Assembly: GCA_024743315.1 (NCBI GenBank)
Contig: JANSWU010000001.1
Coordinates: 124,001 to 188,000 of the forward strand
Direction of reading: 5' to 3'
Source: Hyphomonadaceae bacterium
Lineage (GTDB): Bacteria; Pseudomonadota; Alphaproteobacteria; Caulobacterales; Hyphomonadaceae
Length of the DNA stretch: 64,000 nt
Of this stretch, positions 26,956-36,288 are shown piece after piece. The notes beneath the pieces are model-generated. The model worked only from the letters and a program-made list of their open reading frames with translations, was not told the origin of the DNA and made no database searches. Numbering within the stretch: the stretch's first letter is position 1; every line of letters begins with the position of its first letter. A program made the translations under genes and the position numbers.

Positions 26956-27282
26956 ATGTCAGGATTTGACGATCGCAAGCGCGGTGAAGAAGCCAAATAC
27001 GCGATGGACGAGGCCACCGAATTCAAAGTCATGGCGCGACGCAACAAGCTGCTGGGCCTTTGGGCTGCAGAGCTCATGGGTTTGGATGGTGACGAGGCAG
27101 ACGCCTATGCCAAAACTGTTGTCCTTTCGGATCTCGAAGAGCCTGGCGACGATGATGTGTTTCGCAAGGTCCGCGGGGATCTCGAAAAGGCTGGCGTCGA
27201 GCGTACAGATTCTCGCATCCGCGATCATATGGCCGAATTGCTGCCCGTGGCGCGCGAACAAGTGATGAAAGAATCGGAGTAA
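26956..27282 (+). CDS. DUF1476 protein, F1Fo-ATPase inhibitor subunit zeta
   Basis: 108 aa. It has the alphaproteobacterial pattern FDDRKRGEEAKYAMDEATEFKV followed by ARRNKLLGLWAAELMG. In Paracoccus this protein binds F1 and stops ATP hydrolysis through its N-terminal inhibitory segment. Here the N-terminus (MSGFDDRKRGEEAKYAMDE) keeps the helix-forming inhibitory character. It starts at the head of a plus-strand run with grxD, DUF427 and a phosphatase, and no ATPase genes are near. Confidence 0.88.
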   Translation: MSGFDDRKRGEEAKYAMDEATEFKVMARRNKLLGLWAAELMGLDGDEADAYAKTVVLSDLEEPGDDDVFRKVRGDLEKAGVERTDSRIRDHMAELLPVAREQVMKESE

Positions 27283-27287
27283 TCCTC

Positions 27288-27623
27288 ATGTCAGACGACA
27301 TTCAGACCTCAATTGATAATGCCGTGAAAGGCAATGATGTGCTGCTCTTCATGAAGGGCACACCAACCTTCCCGCAATGCGGCTTCAGCTCTGTTGTCGT
27401 GCAGGTCCTGGATTATCTCGGCGTTGAGTATCAGGCCGTCAATGTTCTGGAAAACCAGGATGTCCGCGAAGGTATCAAGACCTATTCCAACTGGCCGACC
27501 ATTCCGCAGCTTTATGTCAAAGGCGAATTTGTCGGCGGCTGTGACATTGTCAAAGAAATGTTCGAAGCCGGTGAGCTGAAAGAGTTCATGGCTGAAAAAG
27601 GCATTGAAATGGAAGCCGCCTGA
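27288..27623 (+). CDS. grxD: Monothiol glutaredoxin, Grx4/GrxD family
   Basis: 111 aa with the CGFS active site (Cys31, PQCGFSS), preceded by LFMKGTPTFP and followed by the glutathione-binding NWPTIPQLYVKGEFVGGCD. CGFS glutaredoxins carry [2Fe-2S] clusters and pass them to target proteins or sense iron. It begins 5 nt after the ATPase zeta gene and its stop overlaps the DUF427 start (TGATG), indicating an operon. Confidence 0.95.
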   Translation: MSDDIQTSIDNAVKGNDVLLFMKGTPTFPQCGFSSVVVQVLDYLGVEYQAVNVLENQDVREGIKTYSNWPTIPQLYVKGEFVGGCDIVKEMFEAGELKEFMAEKGIEMEAA

Positions 27624-27994
27624 TGCGCCGCCAGCTCGAGCCGGGACCGGACCATCCGATCACCATCGAGCCAAAAGATACGCCCGTCAGTGTTAAACTG
27701 GCGGGCGAAACTGTCCTGTCCGCCAAGTCGCATCTTGAGCTCAAGGAAGCGACTTATCCGGGGGTCGCCTATCTCCCGAGAGATCAGGTTGAGATGAGGC
27801 GTCTGGAGCGCTCTGAGCTGACGAGCTGGTGCCCGTATAAGGGCGAAGCGAGCTATTATCACCTGCGCACGTCTGACGGGGTCCTGATCGAAAATGCGGT
27901 CTGGACTTATGAAGCCCCTTTTCCAGCGGTTACCGCGATCAAAAACGCCTTGGCGGTCTATCCCAACAAGGTCGACGCCATTGAGATTGGCTGA
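27623..27994 (+). CDS. DUF427 domain-containing protein
   Basis: 123 aa. The DUF427 beta-tent fold is indicated by VYLPRDQVEMRRLE-like (AYLPRDQVEMRRLERSE), CPYKGEASYYHLR and the ending KNALAVYPNKVDAIEIG. Members are small cytoplasmic proteins; the conserved Cys in TSWCPYKGEA suggests a ligand or catalytic site, function unknown. It overlaps grxD by 1 nt and is followed 2 nt later by a phosphatase. Confidence 0.88.
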   Translation: MRRQLEPGPDHPITIEPKDTPVSVKLAGETVLSAKSHLELKEATYPGVAYLPRDQVEMRRLERSELTSWCPYKGEASYYHLRTSDGVLIENAVWTYEAPFPAVTAIKNALAVYPNKVDAIEIG

Positions 27995-27996
27995 CA

Positions 27997-28449
27997 ATGG
28001 CCGCAAAAATCATTCTGGGCCCGCGCCCCGGGAAGAAATCCAAAGACAGCATTCAAGCCCAGGGCGTCACAGATATCCTGACCCTGCTTTCAGCCCGCGA
28101 GCAGGCGGACTCAATCAAGCTACTCGCCAAATCGATCGGCGCGGCGTGGCATCATTTCCCAGTGGATGGCGGACATTTGGAGACGCTGGCTGGGGTCGAC
28201 CTGTCCCAGCTGTTCCTGGCCTTTGATGAAATCGAACGCGCATCCGAGGCGCCAGTCATCTACTTGCATTGCTCGGCCGGCATTCACCGCACGGGTTTCG
28301 TCATCTACGCCTATCTGAGATATCGCGGTCGAACGCCTGATGCGGCATTGGCCGAGTTGATCAAGTTACGTCCGGTCACGTCCGAGCAGGTTGGCGAGGA
28401 TCGCATCGCGCTCGCCGAGCAGATGTTTCGGGATTGGAAACAGCGCTAA
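27997..28449 (+). CDS. Dual-specificity/tyrosine phosphatase-like protein
   Basis: 150 aa. The CX5R active-site loop is HCSAGIHRTG (Cys92, Arg98), and the general-acid Asp is probably in FPVDGGH (residue 57). It resembles small protein-tyrosine/dual-specificity phosphatases that act on phosphoproteins or phosphoinositide-like lipids. It is the last gene of the zeta-grxD-DUF427 run, 2 nt after DUF427. Confidence 0.85.
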   Translation: MAAKIILGPRPGKKSKDSIQAQGVTDILTLLSAREQADSIKLLAKSIGAAWHHFPVDGGHLETLAGVDLSQLFLAFDEIERASEAPVIYLHCSAGIHRTGFVIYAYLRYRGRTPDAALAELIKLRPVTSEQVGEDRIALAEQMFRDWKQR

Positions 28450-28464
28450 ATCGAAACGCTCCGC

Positions 28465-28675
28465 TTTCCCAGCGCACGCTGGGATCCATGGCGGCTGGTT
28501 GATCCACGTAAATACTGTCTCCACAGCCATGGACCCTGACCTATGTCAGGGATGCGGTTTAGGGTTAGCGCAGCTTTACGCGTGTCATCCCGGAAAGCGC
28601 GTCAGCGCTTCTCCGGGACCCAGGATACTTGCACGAAATGCTTTGGGTCCCGGATCGCGTTGCGTCCGGGATAGC
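28465..28675. repeat. Intergenic palindromic (REP-like) cluster
   Basis: The 277-bp gap after the phosphatase holds four hairpins: CCCAGCG/CGCTGGG (28468-28483), CCCTGAC/GTCAGGG (28534-28551), TCCCGG-AAGCGC/GCGCTT-CCGGGA (28588-28618) and TCCCGGA/TCCGGGA (28648-28671). An inverted CCATGG(C) motif also occurs near 28486 and 28527. The paired gggtcccgg / ccgggaccc words suggest degenerate copies of a repeat family, as seen in REP or short mobile intergenic elements. No coding capacity is evident. Confidence 0.65.
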
Positions 28676-28726
28676 AACACTCAATCGATCTTCAAATCCG
28701 GCGATCCCTGCGCAGGTGTCCGGGAA

Positions 28727-29128
28727 CTAGGCAAAAAAGAAAAGATAGATGCAGGCGATCAGGGGCAGCAATCCCATAGCGAACATGGTGCGGATGAATT
28801 TGTAGTGCGCGACCCAACCATCAATCTTGGTGTCGCCGCTCTCACGCGTTTCGGTCTCGAGATCGATCCAGTCATGCTTTTTCTTGAACGTGTCCGAGAC
28901 GATATACTGATCGAGCGTGCCTTCGAAGAACCGGTGTCCGAAATAGAAACTGATCGAATAGGAAATGATCCCGAGCATCAGAATGATGAGCCAGCCGACC
29001 CAGCCCATGCCGCCGCCGGATTCGATCTGCGCCCAGAACGCCCAAGCGGTAAACAGCCCGATCGGGGAGGTCGCCAGCACAATCATCCATAAACGTCCGC
29101 GATTCGGGGGCTTTGGTCCCTCAGCCAT
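28727..29128 (-). CDS. Hypothetical membrane protein
   Basis: 133 aa with three hydrophobic helices (about 14-34, 42-63 and 114-132) and a charged loop between the second and third ([20 protein letters not shown]). It starts with [14 protein letters not shown] after a good AGGAG. Family not recognised. It diverges from rimO with a 48-bp gap, and the palindromic cluster lies downstream. Confidence 0.7.
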   Translation of the reverse strand: MAEGPKPPNRGRLWMIVLATSPIGLFTAWAFWAQIESGGGMGWVGWLIILMLGIISYSISFYFGHRFFEGTLDQYIVSDTFKKKHDWIDLETETRESGDTKIDGWVAHYKFIRTMFAMGLLPLIACIYLFFFA

Positions 29129-29176
29129 GATCTCGGCTCCTTTTCAAAGCGCGCTGCAGCGTATAACAGCGCGGGC

Positions 29177-30532
29177 ATGACGACCACCCTCGACCGCCCC
29201 GCTCCGATCAAACCCAATGCCATCCCGAAAGTCGGGATTGTCTCGCTGGGTTGCCCAAAGGCTCTGGTCGACTCCGAGCGCATCGTCACAAGGCTGCGGG
29301 CCGAAGGCTATCAGATCAGCCCAGACTATTCCGGCGCTGATCTTGTCCTGGTCAACACGTGCGGATTTCTCGACAGCGCCCGTGAAGAAAGTCTCGATGC
29401 GATTGGCGAAGCCATCGAAGCGAATGGCAAAGTCATCGTCACAGGCTGCCTTGGCGCCGAACCAGATGTCATCGAGAAGGCGCACCCCAAAGTGCTCGCG
29501 GTGACCGGGCCACACCAATATGAACAGGTTATGGACGCGGTGCATACGCACCTCACCCCGCCGCACAATCCGCACACTGATCTGGTGCCGGAAAGCGGGC
29601 TGCGCCTGACCCCGCGCCATTATGCCTATTTGAAGATTTCCGAAGGCTGCAACAATCGCTGCAGCTTCTGCATCATCCCGAAATTGCGCGGCGACCTCGT
29701 CTCACGGCCAATCCATCATGTCCTGATCGAAGCCGAGCAATTGGTCAAAGCAGGCGTGCAGGAATTGCTGGTGATCAGCCAAGATACCAGCGCCTACGGG
29801 CTTGATCTCAAATACGCGCCGCAGACCTGGAAAGGCGAGCCCTACGAAACCCGCTTTCTGGACCTCGCCCGCGGCCTCGGCTCGCTCGGCGTGTGGACGC
29901 GGATGCATTATGTCTATCCCTACCCGCACGTCGACAAAGTGATCCCGCTCATGGCGGAGGGGCTGATCACGCCTTATCTCGACATCCCGTTCCAGCATGC
30001 CAGCGCCAATGTGCTGAAAGCGATGAAGCGTCCAGCCAAGCAAGACCGTGTGCTCGAACGCATCCAGCAATGGCGCCGCGACGTGCCGGATCTCGCCATT
30101 CGCTCAACCTTTATTGTTGGCTTTCCGGGCGAGACTGACGAGGATTTCGAGGTCCTGCTCGACTTTATCCGCGAGGCTAAAATCGATCGGGCCGGTTGTT
30201 TTAAATATGAGAATGTCGCGCATGCCGACAGCCGCGATCTGCCCGACCATCTGCCGGAAGCAGTGAAAGAAGAGCGCTGGCATCGCTTCATGGAAACCCA
30301 GGCCGAGATCTCTGCGGCGCGGGCCGCGGCGCAGATCGGCACGACGCAAGACGTGATCATTGATGGCCCGAGCGATGAGACCGGCGAATATCTGGCGCGC
30401 TCAAAAGCCGACGCGCCAGAGATTGATGGTGTCGTCTATCTGAAATCGGATACGCCGCTCAGTCCCGGAAAAATTGTCTCCGCCAACATCACCGATGCGG
30501 ATGCCTATGACTTGTACGGTCAGGTGCTATAG
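29177..30532 (+). CDS. rimO: Ribosomal protein S12 methylthiotransferase RimO
   Basis: 451 aa. The N-terminal UPF0004 domain has three cluster Cys (Cys26 in [11 protein letters not shown], Cys62, Cys91). The radical-SAM triad CxxxCxxC is at Cys158, Cys162 and Cys165 (GCNNRCSFC). A C-terminal TRAM domain follows (about 380-451, [14 protein letters not shown]). It adds a methylthio group to Asp89 of S12. The motif CPKALVDSE separates RimO from MiaB. No Shine-Dalgarno is seen before the ATG; the divergent gene begins 48 bp away. Confidence 0.95.
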   Translation: MTTTLDRPAPIKPNAIPKVGIVSLGCPKALVDSERIVTRLRAEGYQISPDYSGADLVLVNTCGFLDSAREESLDAIGEAIEANGKVIVTGCLGAEPDVIEKAHPKVLAVTGPHQYEQVMDAVHTHLTPPHNPHTDLVPESGLRLTPRHYAYLKISEGCNNRCSFCIIPKLRGDLVSRPIHHVLIEAEQLVKAGVQELLVISQDTSAYGLDLKYAPQTWKGEPYETRFLDLARGLGSLGVWTRMHYVYPYPHVDKVIPLMAEGLITPYLDIPFQHASANVLKAMKRPAKQDRVLERIQQWRRDVPDLAIRSTFIVGFPGETDEDFEVLLDFIREAKIDRAGCFKYENVAHADSRDLPDHLPEAVKEERWHRFMETQAEISAARAAAQIGTTQDVIIDGPSDETGEYLARSKADAPEIDGVVYLKSDTPLSPGKIVSANITDADAYDLYGQVL

Positions 30533-30564
30533 TCCCCGAAGACACATAATATTCGGGAGCGGAC

Positions 30565-31506
30565 ATGTTGAAAAATTGGCTTATCGCAAGCGCTGCCGCT
30601 CCTGTTTTATCGCTGGCAGCCGTTGCGGATGATCAACCTGAGCAGCTGCCCTTCCAACCCGTCGAAGCTGAACCCGATGCTGGTGCAATCCCGCTCTATG
30701 ACGGTGCCGCCCCAGGCTCCGAGGGCGCGGAGTTGGAAGAAATCTGGCGCGATGCCGGGACAGAGCGTTGGATCACCAATGTCACAGAACCCACGCTATT
30801 GCCTGTCTTGCCAGCAGATCCAGACGCGACCCGCGCTGCGGTGATCGTTATCCCCGGCGGCGGTTTTCAGTTCGTGTCCATCGACAATGAAGGCTACCCA
30901 ATTGCCGAATGGCTTGCCGAACAGGGCGTCGCTGCCTTCCTGCTCAAATATCGCACCATGGAAACACCCTCTGACACGGCAGGATATGCCGAGCATATGC
31001 GGATCCTGTGGGCGCCAGAGCCTGGTGATCCTCAAATCGATGTCACCCAAGGCATTCCATTCGCAGTCGCCGATGCGCAAGCGGCCTTAAACCTGGTGCG
31101 CGAGAATGCCCATGCGTGGGGCTTTGATGCCGACAAAGTCGGGATGCTGGGTTTCTCCGCTGGCGCGATGACGACGCTCGGGGTCACGCTTGCCGACGGA
31201 GAGGACGCGCCGAAGCCGGACTATATTGGCTATATTTATGGTCCGATGACACCGGTCGATGTGCCAGCGACGGCCCCGCCCATGTTCAATGCCCTCGCCG
31301 CTGATGATCCCCTCTTCAAGGATCAGGGCTTTGGCCTTGTTGAAGCGTGGCAAGCCGCGGGCGTGCCGGTCGAGTTTCACTATTACCAGTCCGGCGGCCA
31401 TGGATTTGGCAGCTATAAACGCGGCGTTCCGGCCGATGACTGGTTCGATCAGTTTACACGCTGGATGGCGGCGCAAGACTTGCTCGCGCCCGCCACCGCT
31501 GATTAG
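30565..31506 (+). CDS. Secreted alpha/beta hydrolase (acetylesterase-like)
   Basis: 313 aa. Signal peptide MLKNWLIASAAAPVLSLAAVA. The oxyanion-hole region is VIVIPGGGFQFVS, the nucleophile Ser197 lies in GFSAGA and the catalytic His in GGHGFG near the C-terminus. It resembles the esterase family often annotated as acetyl-xylan or xylanase-associated esterase. GGGAG precedes the start. It ends 4 nt before the convergent S9 peptidase stop; the neighbours are all hydrolases. Confidence 0.85.
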   Translation: MLKNWLIASAAAPVLSLAAVADDQPEQLPFQPVEAEPDAGAIPLYDGAAPGSEGAELEEIWRDAGTERWITNVTEPTLLPVLPADPDATRAAVIVIPGGGFQFVSIDNEGYPIAEWLAEQGVAAFLLKYRTMETPSDTAGYAEHMRILWAPEPGDPQIDVTQGIPFAVADAQAALNLVRENAHAWGFDADKVGMLGFSAGAMTTLGVTLADGEDAPKPDYIGYIYGPMTPVDVPATAPPMFNALAADDPLFKDQGFGLVEAWQAAGVPVEFHYYQSGGHGFGSYKRGVPADDWFDQFTRWMAAQDLLAPATAD

Positions 31507-31510
31507 GCGA

Positions 31511-33538
31511 CTATTCCGCGAAAACCTCTTCGAGGAATTCCGCCTGCGCGCGATAATAGAACAGGCGATTGGATAGCTTGCGCCAGCCATGGCCTTCATC
31601 CTCGATCCGGATATAAGGCGCATCAATGCCATTGGCGCGCAGCGTTTTGACCATCACTTCGGTCTCGTAAATGTCGATGCGTGGATCTCGGACGCCATGC
31701 GAATACAGCACAGGCACCTTGATTTGATCTGCTAGGCGGATCGGCGAGTTTTCAGTGTAATAATCGATCCATTTCTGCTCACGGATATCGCCATATTCAA
31801 TCCGGTCGGAGGCTTGCAGAGCCGGCGACGCAATTTGCAGCGCGGTCACCCAATCGGCGACGCCAAACAGGCTTACGCCTGCCGCGAAGGAGTCCGGATA
31901 GAGCGCCAGCACGGCGTTCACCATATAGCCACCATAAGACCCACCGGCGACAGTTGCACGGTCCATATCGACCCGGCCATCTTCACGCAGATAGGCCGCC
32001 ATATCGATCAGGTCACGCACGCTGTCTCGGCGTTTTTCCTGGTCATCGAGGGTGACATAGGTGCGCCCAAACCCAGTTGAGCCGCGCACATTCGGCTCGA
32101 ACACGGCAATGCCGCGATCGACATGATATTGCACCACGGCGTCAAAGGTCGCCATGGATTGCGCGGTCGGGCCACCATGAACAATGAACAGGACCGGGGG
32201 CGGGCCATCGCCTTTGCGCGAGGCCTCATCCGGCAAGTAGAGCAAGCCTTGCAGCTCGACCCCGTCGCTGGCTGGGATGCGAATGCTTTCGGGACGGACA
32301 AAGCGATCCGGATCGAGCCCAGCATAAGTCGGCTCAAAGGTTCGGCTGATTGAATTGCGCTGCATGTCCCAGAGACGCACCTCGCCTGGGGTCCGCCAAC
32401 CATTGGTCCGGATCGCCACGCGATCTGAGCCTGGCGCACAGCTGACGCCATGTACCCCTTCTGGCAGCGATGGTGTTTCGACTGTCTCACCCGTCGCAAG
32501 ATCGCGCATATGCAGCGTATGAAACCCATCCACATTCTCGGTGAAAGCGAGGTATCCGCCTTCGGCCCCACAAAGCTCTAAGCCACCTGCATCGCGCTCG
32601 GTTTCGATTGCAACACTGAACTCCTCTGCGGCGACATCGTAAAAGTGCACGGCAGAGAATTCGCGATCAACATTGCTGGCAAAATAGAAGCCGCTGCTGT
32701 CCGGCAACCAGGCGAACCCACCATCAGAATGGTTAGCACGAGGTTCCGGCGCCGAGATAGTCGTCATGTCCTTGCTGTCGACATCCATCAGGTAGAGATT
32801 GTCAGAATCCTCGCCGACGGTTTCGGCAATGATCAAATGCTTGCCGTCCGGCGACAGGCCGCGTGCGAAGAAGCCAAACGAGCCTTCAAACAGCATTTCA
32901 GTGTCACCGGTCGTGAGATCGGCTTTGTAAATGTCGAAATCGAGCCCATTGCGTTCAGTCGAGGCGAACACGACTGAGCTTCCATCAGCCGAGATATCGC
33001 CAAAGGATCGGAAGCCCCCTTCGACGGCTGGCAACAGCAAGCGCTCTTCGCTGCCATCTGCGGAGACGAAATAGTAGGATTCCTGCTCATTGCCGTCATT
33101 ATCAGCGCCATAGATCAAGCCCGATCCGTCCGGCATCCAGCGGAAGAAAGTGATGCCATTGCCAAAGGTCAGCTGCTGCGGGGCACCGCCCGTTGCGCGC
33201 GTGATCCACAGCTGCGGCACGCCGGTGACACTATAGCGGAACGCGACGTGTTCGCCGCCCGGAGAGAGGGAGGCGCCGCCCGCGCCGCGCGCCAGGAGGT
33301 AGCGGGCAATATCGGCCGGATCGCTGCCCGACAGTCCAACTTGAACCCGACCGGGTTCTGGGGAAATGGCTTCGAGCGAATAATCTGGACCGCCAATTGT
33401 CTCTTCGGCTTCCATTTCAATTTCGATCGGCGGAAGATCGTCAGATGGTTGCGGTTTCAGGTCCGCCTCTGTTTGCGCCGTGACGCAAGCAGACAAGACC
33501 GTTGAGACGGCGAAAAGTGAAATAGCTGTGCGGATCAT
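31511..33538 (-). CDS. S9-family prolyl oligopeptidase-type peptidase, lipoprotein (second copy)
   Basis: 675 aa. The lipoprotein signal ISLFAVSTVLSAC precedes a beta-propeller with TolB-like WD repeats (LSPGGEHVAFR; WMPDGSGLIYG) and a C-terminal hydrolase with GGSYGGY, an Asp in GVRDPRIDIYE and His in DEGHGW. It is a paralogue of the 12-14 kb peptidase. It follows the M14 carboxypeptidase by 29 nt, so the two are likely cotranscribed. Expected to cleave oligopeptides in the periplasm or outer envelope. Confidence 0.9.
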   Translation of the reverse strand: MIRTAISLFAVSTVLSACVTAQTEADLKPQPSDDLPPIEIEMEAEETIGGPDYSLEAISPEPGRVQVGLSGSDPADIARYLLARGAGGASLSPGGEHVAFRYSVTGVPQLWITRATGGAPQQLTFGNGITFFRWMPDGSGLIYGADNDGNEQESYYFVSADGSEERLLLPAVEGGFRSFGDISADGSSVVFASTERNGLDFDIYKADLTTGDTEMLFEGSFGFFARGLSPDGKHLIIAETVGEDSDNLYLMDVDSKDMTTISAPEPRANHSDGGFAWLPDSSGFYFASNVDREFSAVHFYDVAAEEFSVAIETERDAGGLELCGAEGGYLAFTENVDGFHTLHMRDLATGETVETPSLPEGVHGVSCAPGSDRVAIRTNGWRTPGEVRLWDMQRNSISRTFEPTYAGLDPDRFVRPESIRIPASDGVELQGLLYLPDEASRKGDGPPPVLFIVHGGPTAQSMATFDAVVQYHVDRGIAVFEPNVRGSTGFGRTYVTLDDQEKRRDSVRDLIDMAAYLREDGRVDMDRATVAGGSYGGYMVNAVLALYPDSFAAGVSLFGVADWVTALQIASPALQASDRIEYGDIREQKWIDYYTENSPIRLADQIKVPVLYSHGVRDPRIDIYETEVMVKTLRANGIDAPYIRIEDEGHGWRKLSNRLFYYRAQAEFLEEVFAE

Positions 33539-33567
33539 ATCAATCTCCGTTCTTGTTGGGGTCGTTT

Positions 33568-36204
33568 CTATCGCGCCACGCGAGCAGGTCCGAGGATCAC
33601 CGCATTTGCCAGCATCAGATTAAGCCCGTTGAGATAGGCCCGCGTCGTTGGGCTTTGGGTGAAGCCAATGACAACTCCATCGCCCTGCCGCTCGACCATC
33701 ACAAACGGCTTGAACGCGAGCTGCAGGCGGTTCTCTTCCCACAAATAGCCGCTTTCAAGCAGGCTATCGGCATCTGCGAAACGGAACACATTGGTGCCAT
33801 CGCCTTCATTCAAGGGGCGATAGATTTCGCGCCCAGTCACAAGTGCTGTCGCTTCATCATATCCCGCGGCCATCCAATGGCTGGTTTCGGCAATTGTCTT
33901 GACCAAAACGCCAGGAATATCTTCCGGCCGGGCGCGATGATCGTGAATGTGCTCTTCATATTCCGCGAGCGACGCAAAATTGATCCCGGGCACACGCCGT
34001 TCTTCTGACTCGCCTTCGCCATCACCATCCGTGGTTGCGAGCTCAAGCTGGGTCGACAGCAAGCCGACCTCCTCGTGGGTCAACTCGCTGACACCCGTGC
34101 CGATGGCCACCAGAACCCCGCCTTCGCGAACAAATTCCTGCAGCCGCGCGGCTGAGCCCATTTGCGAAATCAGACCACCATAAGTGTCCGGGATGATCAG
34201 CACATCATACAGCGACAGGTCTGCGCGCCCCAGGGTCGACACGCGGATCGGTGCAACCGGAACCCCCATCTGTTGCTCGAGCACGAAGCGCGTATTGCCG
34301 GCAGAGGTCGGGCTGGTGCCATTGCCCCAGGCGATCGCAACCTTTGGCATCCGCATCGCGGCAAAGGCGGAGCTGCCAAAATTCGGACCATCGTCGACCC
34401 AACTATTGGCGATCGGCACCAGTTCCGCGCCAATGTCTTCCGCCAGAGCGGTCAGGTCCGTGCCGAGTGAAGCGGAATTATCTGCGCGCGTGAACACAAC
34501 GCTGCCAGAGGGATAAGTCCGGCCATTCTTAACGAAGGCTTCATCTGTGGTGATGCCGACCAGACCAGACTTCAGGGCGGCAATGACAAGGCGCGCCTGC
34601 CCACCATCCGACCAGGGCACGATATAGCCGAATTGTCCGGTTCCTGATGTCATGGCAACGATCGGGTCCGATGCCTGGACCGCGCTGGCATTGCTGAGAT
34701 CAACCCGGCGACATTGCTCTGCACTGACCCCGTCCATTAAGGGCAACGACCAGGCGGTCACGTCATACAGCTCATGGTTCAGACCGCGATCGCGGCGGCT
34801 TTCCTGTTCTGCAACAAAGTCCGGAGCCAAAGGTGTTGATTGGCTCAGAAGTGTCTTGATCAGGCGTCCTTGTGGCTGTGCCATGTCAACAATCAAGGCG
34901 CCCTCGGAATAGGTGTTTCGGCATTGCGTGCTGCCCGCTGGAACGCGCTGTACGGTAATGCCTTGCTGGGCCAAACGACGTCCCATGGCTTCGGCCTCAT
35001 ACCGTCGCACGGCCAGATCAAGGACGACATATCGGTCGTCGGCACGGCGCGCTTCGTCGACCGCGGTACGACGGAAATCAGCATAATCAGTGAGGAACGA
35101 ATTCTTGTTTTGCGCCACGGTTTCGAGCGTCGCCAGCGAGGTCAGCACATTGTTGCGCACGCCCTCGGCATAGGTCAGCAAGGTGCCATCATAACGCCGG
35201 AACAAAAGCCCCCTGGGTGAGGCTTGCTCAAAGGTCATAGCGATCGCGCCGTTCAATGTTGGCCACATATCGCCATAGCCCGGATAGAAGGCGTCAAACA
35301 CTTCGCGGGTGAAGTAATCGACGCCAAACCGGTCAAACCAACTCGCCATATTCTGTCCAAGCTGGACCTGGCGTCCCTTCTGATCCGTCGTGATGTTCGG
35401 ATTGTACGGCCGCGCGGCTGGCGGGAAATAATAGGTGCTGTCGCCGCCCATTTCATGGCTGTCGACATAGATGACCGGATTCCATTGCAGCACTGCCGCG
35501 ACTTTGCCCTGCGTCTCGGGTTGGGTCAGTGCGAACCAATCGCGGTTGAGGTCGAACAGGTAATGATTGAAGCGCCCGCGCGGCCAAGGCTGGTCATGTT
35601 CGGCTGTATAGCGATCGTCGAGCGGCTCTAGCCCAAGCGCTGAGCGGAAACTGTGAACGAAGCGGTCGCGGCCGTCCGGGTTCTGGCTCGGGTCAATGAT
35701 AATGATCGTATTGGCAAGGATGGTGTCGACCAAGGCATCATTCTGCGCCGCAATCAGATGATAGGCCATGAACAAGGCGCTGTCCGGCGGCGTGATCTCG
35801 TCGCCATGCACGCCATAAGATAACCAAACAACGGCGGGCGTTGCATCAAGGCGGTCTGCGGGCAATTGATCACCGCGCGCCAGCGTGCCGAGATCGGCCT
35901 GGATCGCGTCGAGCCGTGCCATGTTTTCAGGCGAGGAGATGACCGCATAGCTGAGCGGTCGGCCTTGCCAGGTTTCGCCATAGGACCGAACTTGCATCCG
36001 ATCTGGCGCATGCGCGGCCAGGGCTTGCATGAAGGTGGTGATCTGAGCGGCTGACGAAATCACATTGCCATGATCGTATCCGACCACTTCCGGCAGTGTC
36101 GGAACGTCCGGATCATATGTCGTTTCAGGATAGGCCTGCGCCTGTGCCACATGCGCCAAACACACCGCGAATACGGCGCTGATGAAAAAACGAATTAAGC
36201 CCAC
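33568..36204 (-). CDS. M14-family zinc carboxypeptidase, secreted
   Basis: 878 aa, large for the family. Signal peptide (FFISAVFAVCLAHVAQA). The metallo-carboxypeptidase domain (about 30-370) has zinc ligands in GVHGDEITP (HxxE) and the third His probably in YVDSHEMGG, with a DPSQNPDGRDRF motif. The remaining 500 residues contain a glutamine-amidotransferase-like or flavodoxin-like region (VLIIPDTYGGLISQMGSAARLQEFVREGG). The start is GTG with GGGG upstream. It should remove C-terminal residues from peptides outside the cytoplasm. Confidence 0.87.
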   Translation of the reverse strand: MGLIRFFISAVFAVCLAHVAQAQAYPETTYDPDVPTLPEVVGYDHGNVISSAAQITTFMQALAAHAPDRMQVRSYGETWQGRPLSYAVISSPENMARLDAIQADLGTLARGDQLPADRLDATPAVVWLSYGVHGDEITPPDSALFMAYHLIAAQNDALVDTILANTIIIIDPSQNPDGRDRFVHSFRSALGLEPLDDRYTAEHDQPWPRGRFNHYLFDLNRDWFALTQPETQGKVAAVLQWNPVIYVDSHEMGGDSTYYFPPAARPYNPNITTDQKGRQVQLGQNMASWFDRFGVDYFTREVFDAFYPGYGDMWPTLNGAIAMTFEQASPRGLLFRRYDGTLLTYAEGVRNNVLTSLATLETVAQNKNSFLTDYADFRRTAVDEARRADDRYVVLDLAVRRYEAEAMGRRLAQQGITVQRVPAGSTQCRNTYSEGALIVDMAQPQGRLIKTLLSQSTPLAPDFVAEQESRRDRGLNHELYDVTAWSLPLMDGVSAEQCRRVDLSNASAVQASDPIVAMTSGTGQFGYIVPWSDGGQARLVIAALKSGLVGITTDEAFVKNGRTYPSGSVVFTRADNSASLGTDLTALAEDIGAELVPIANSWVDDGPNFGSSAFAAMRMPKVAIAWGNGTSPTSAGNTRFVLEQQMGVPVAPIRVSTLGRADLSLYDVLIIPDTYGGLISQMGSAARLQEFVREGGVLVAIGTGVSELTHEEVGLLSTQLELATTDGDGEGESEERRVPGINFASLAEYEEHIHDHRARPEDIPGVLVKTIAETSHWMAAGYDEATALVTGREIYRPLNEGDGTNVFRFADADSLLESGYLWEENRLQLAFKPFVMVERQGDGVVIGFTQSPTTRAYLNGLNLMLANAVILGPARVAR

Positions 36205-36288
36205 TTTTTACCCCATCTTCTACAGGTTCGGCGTATCGCCGAGTGTTGTATTCAACCCAAGCTAGCGCTCATCCGCGCTTTGCCAACG

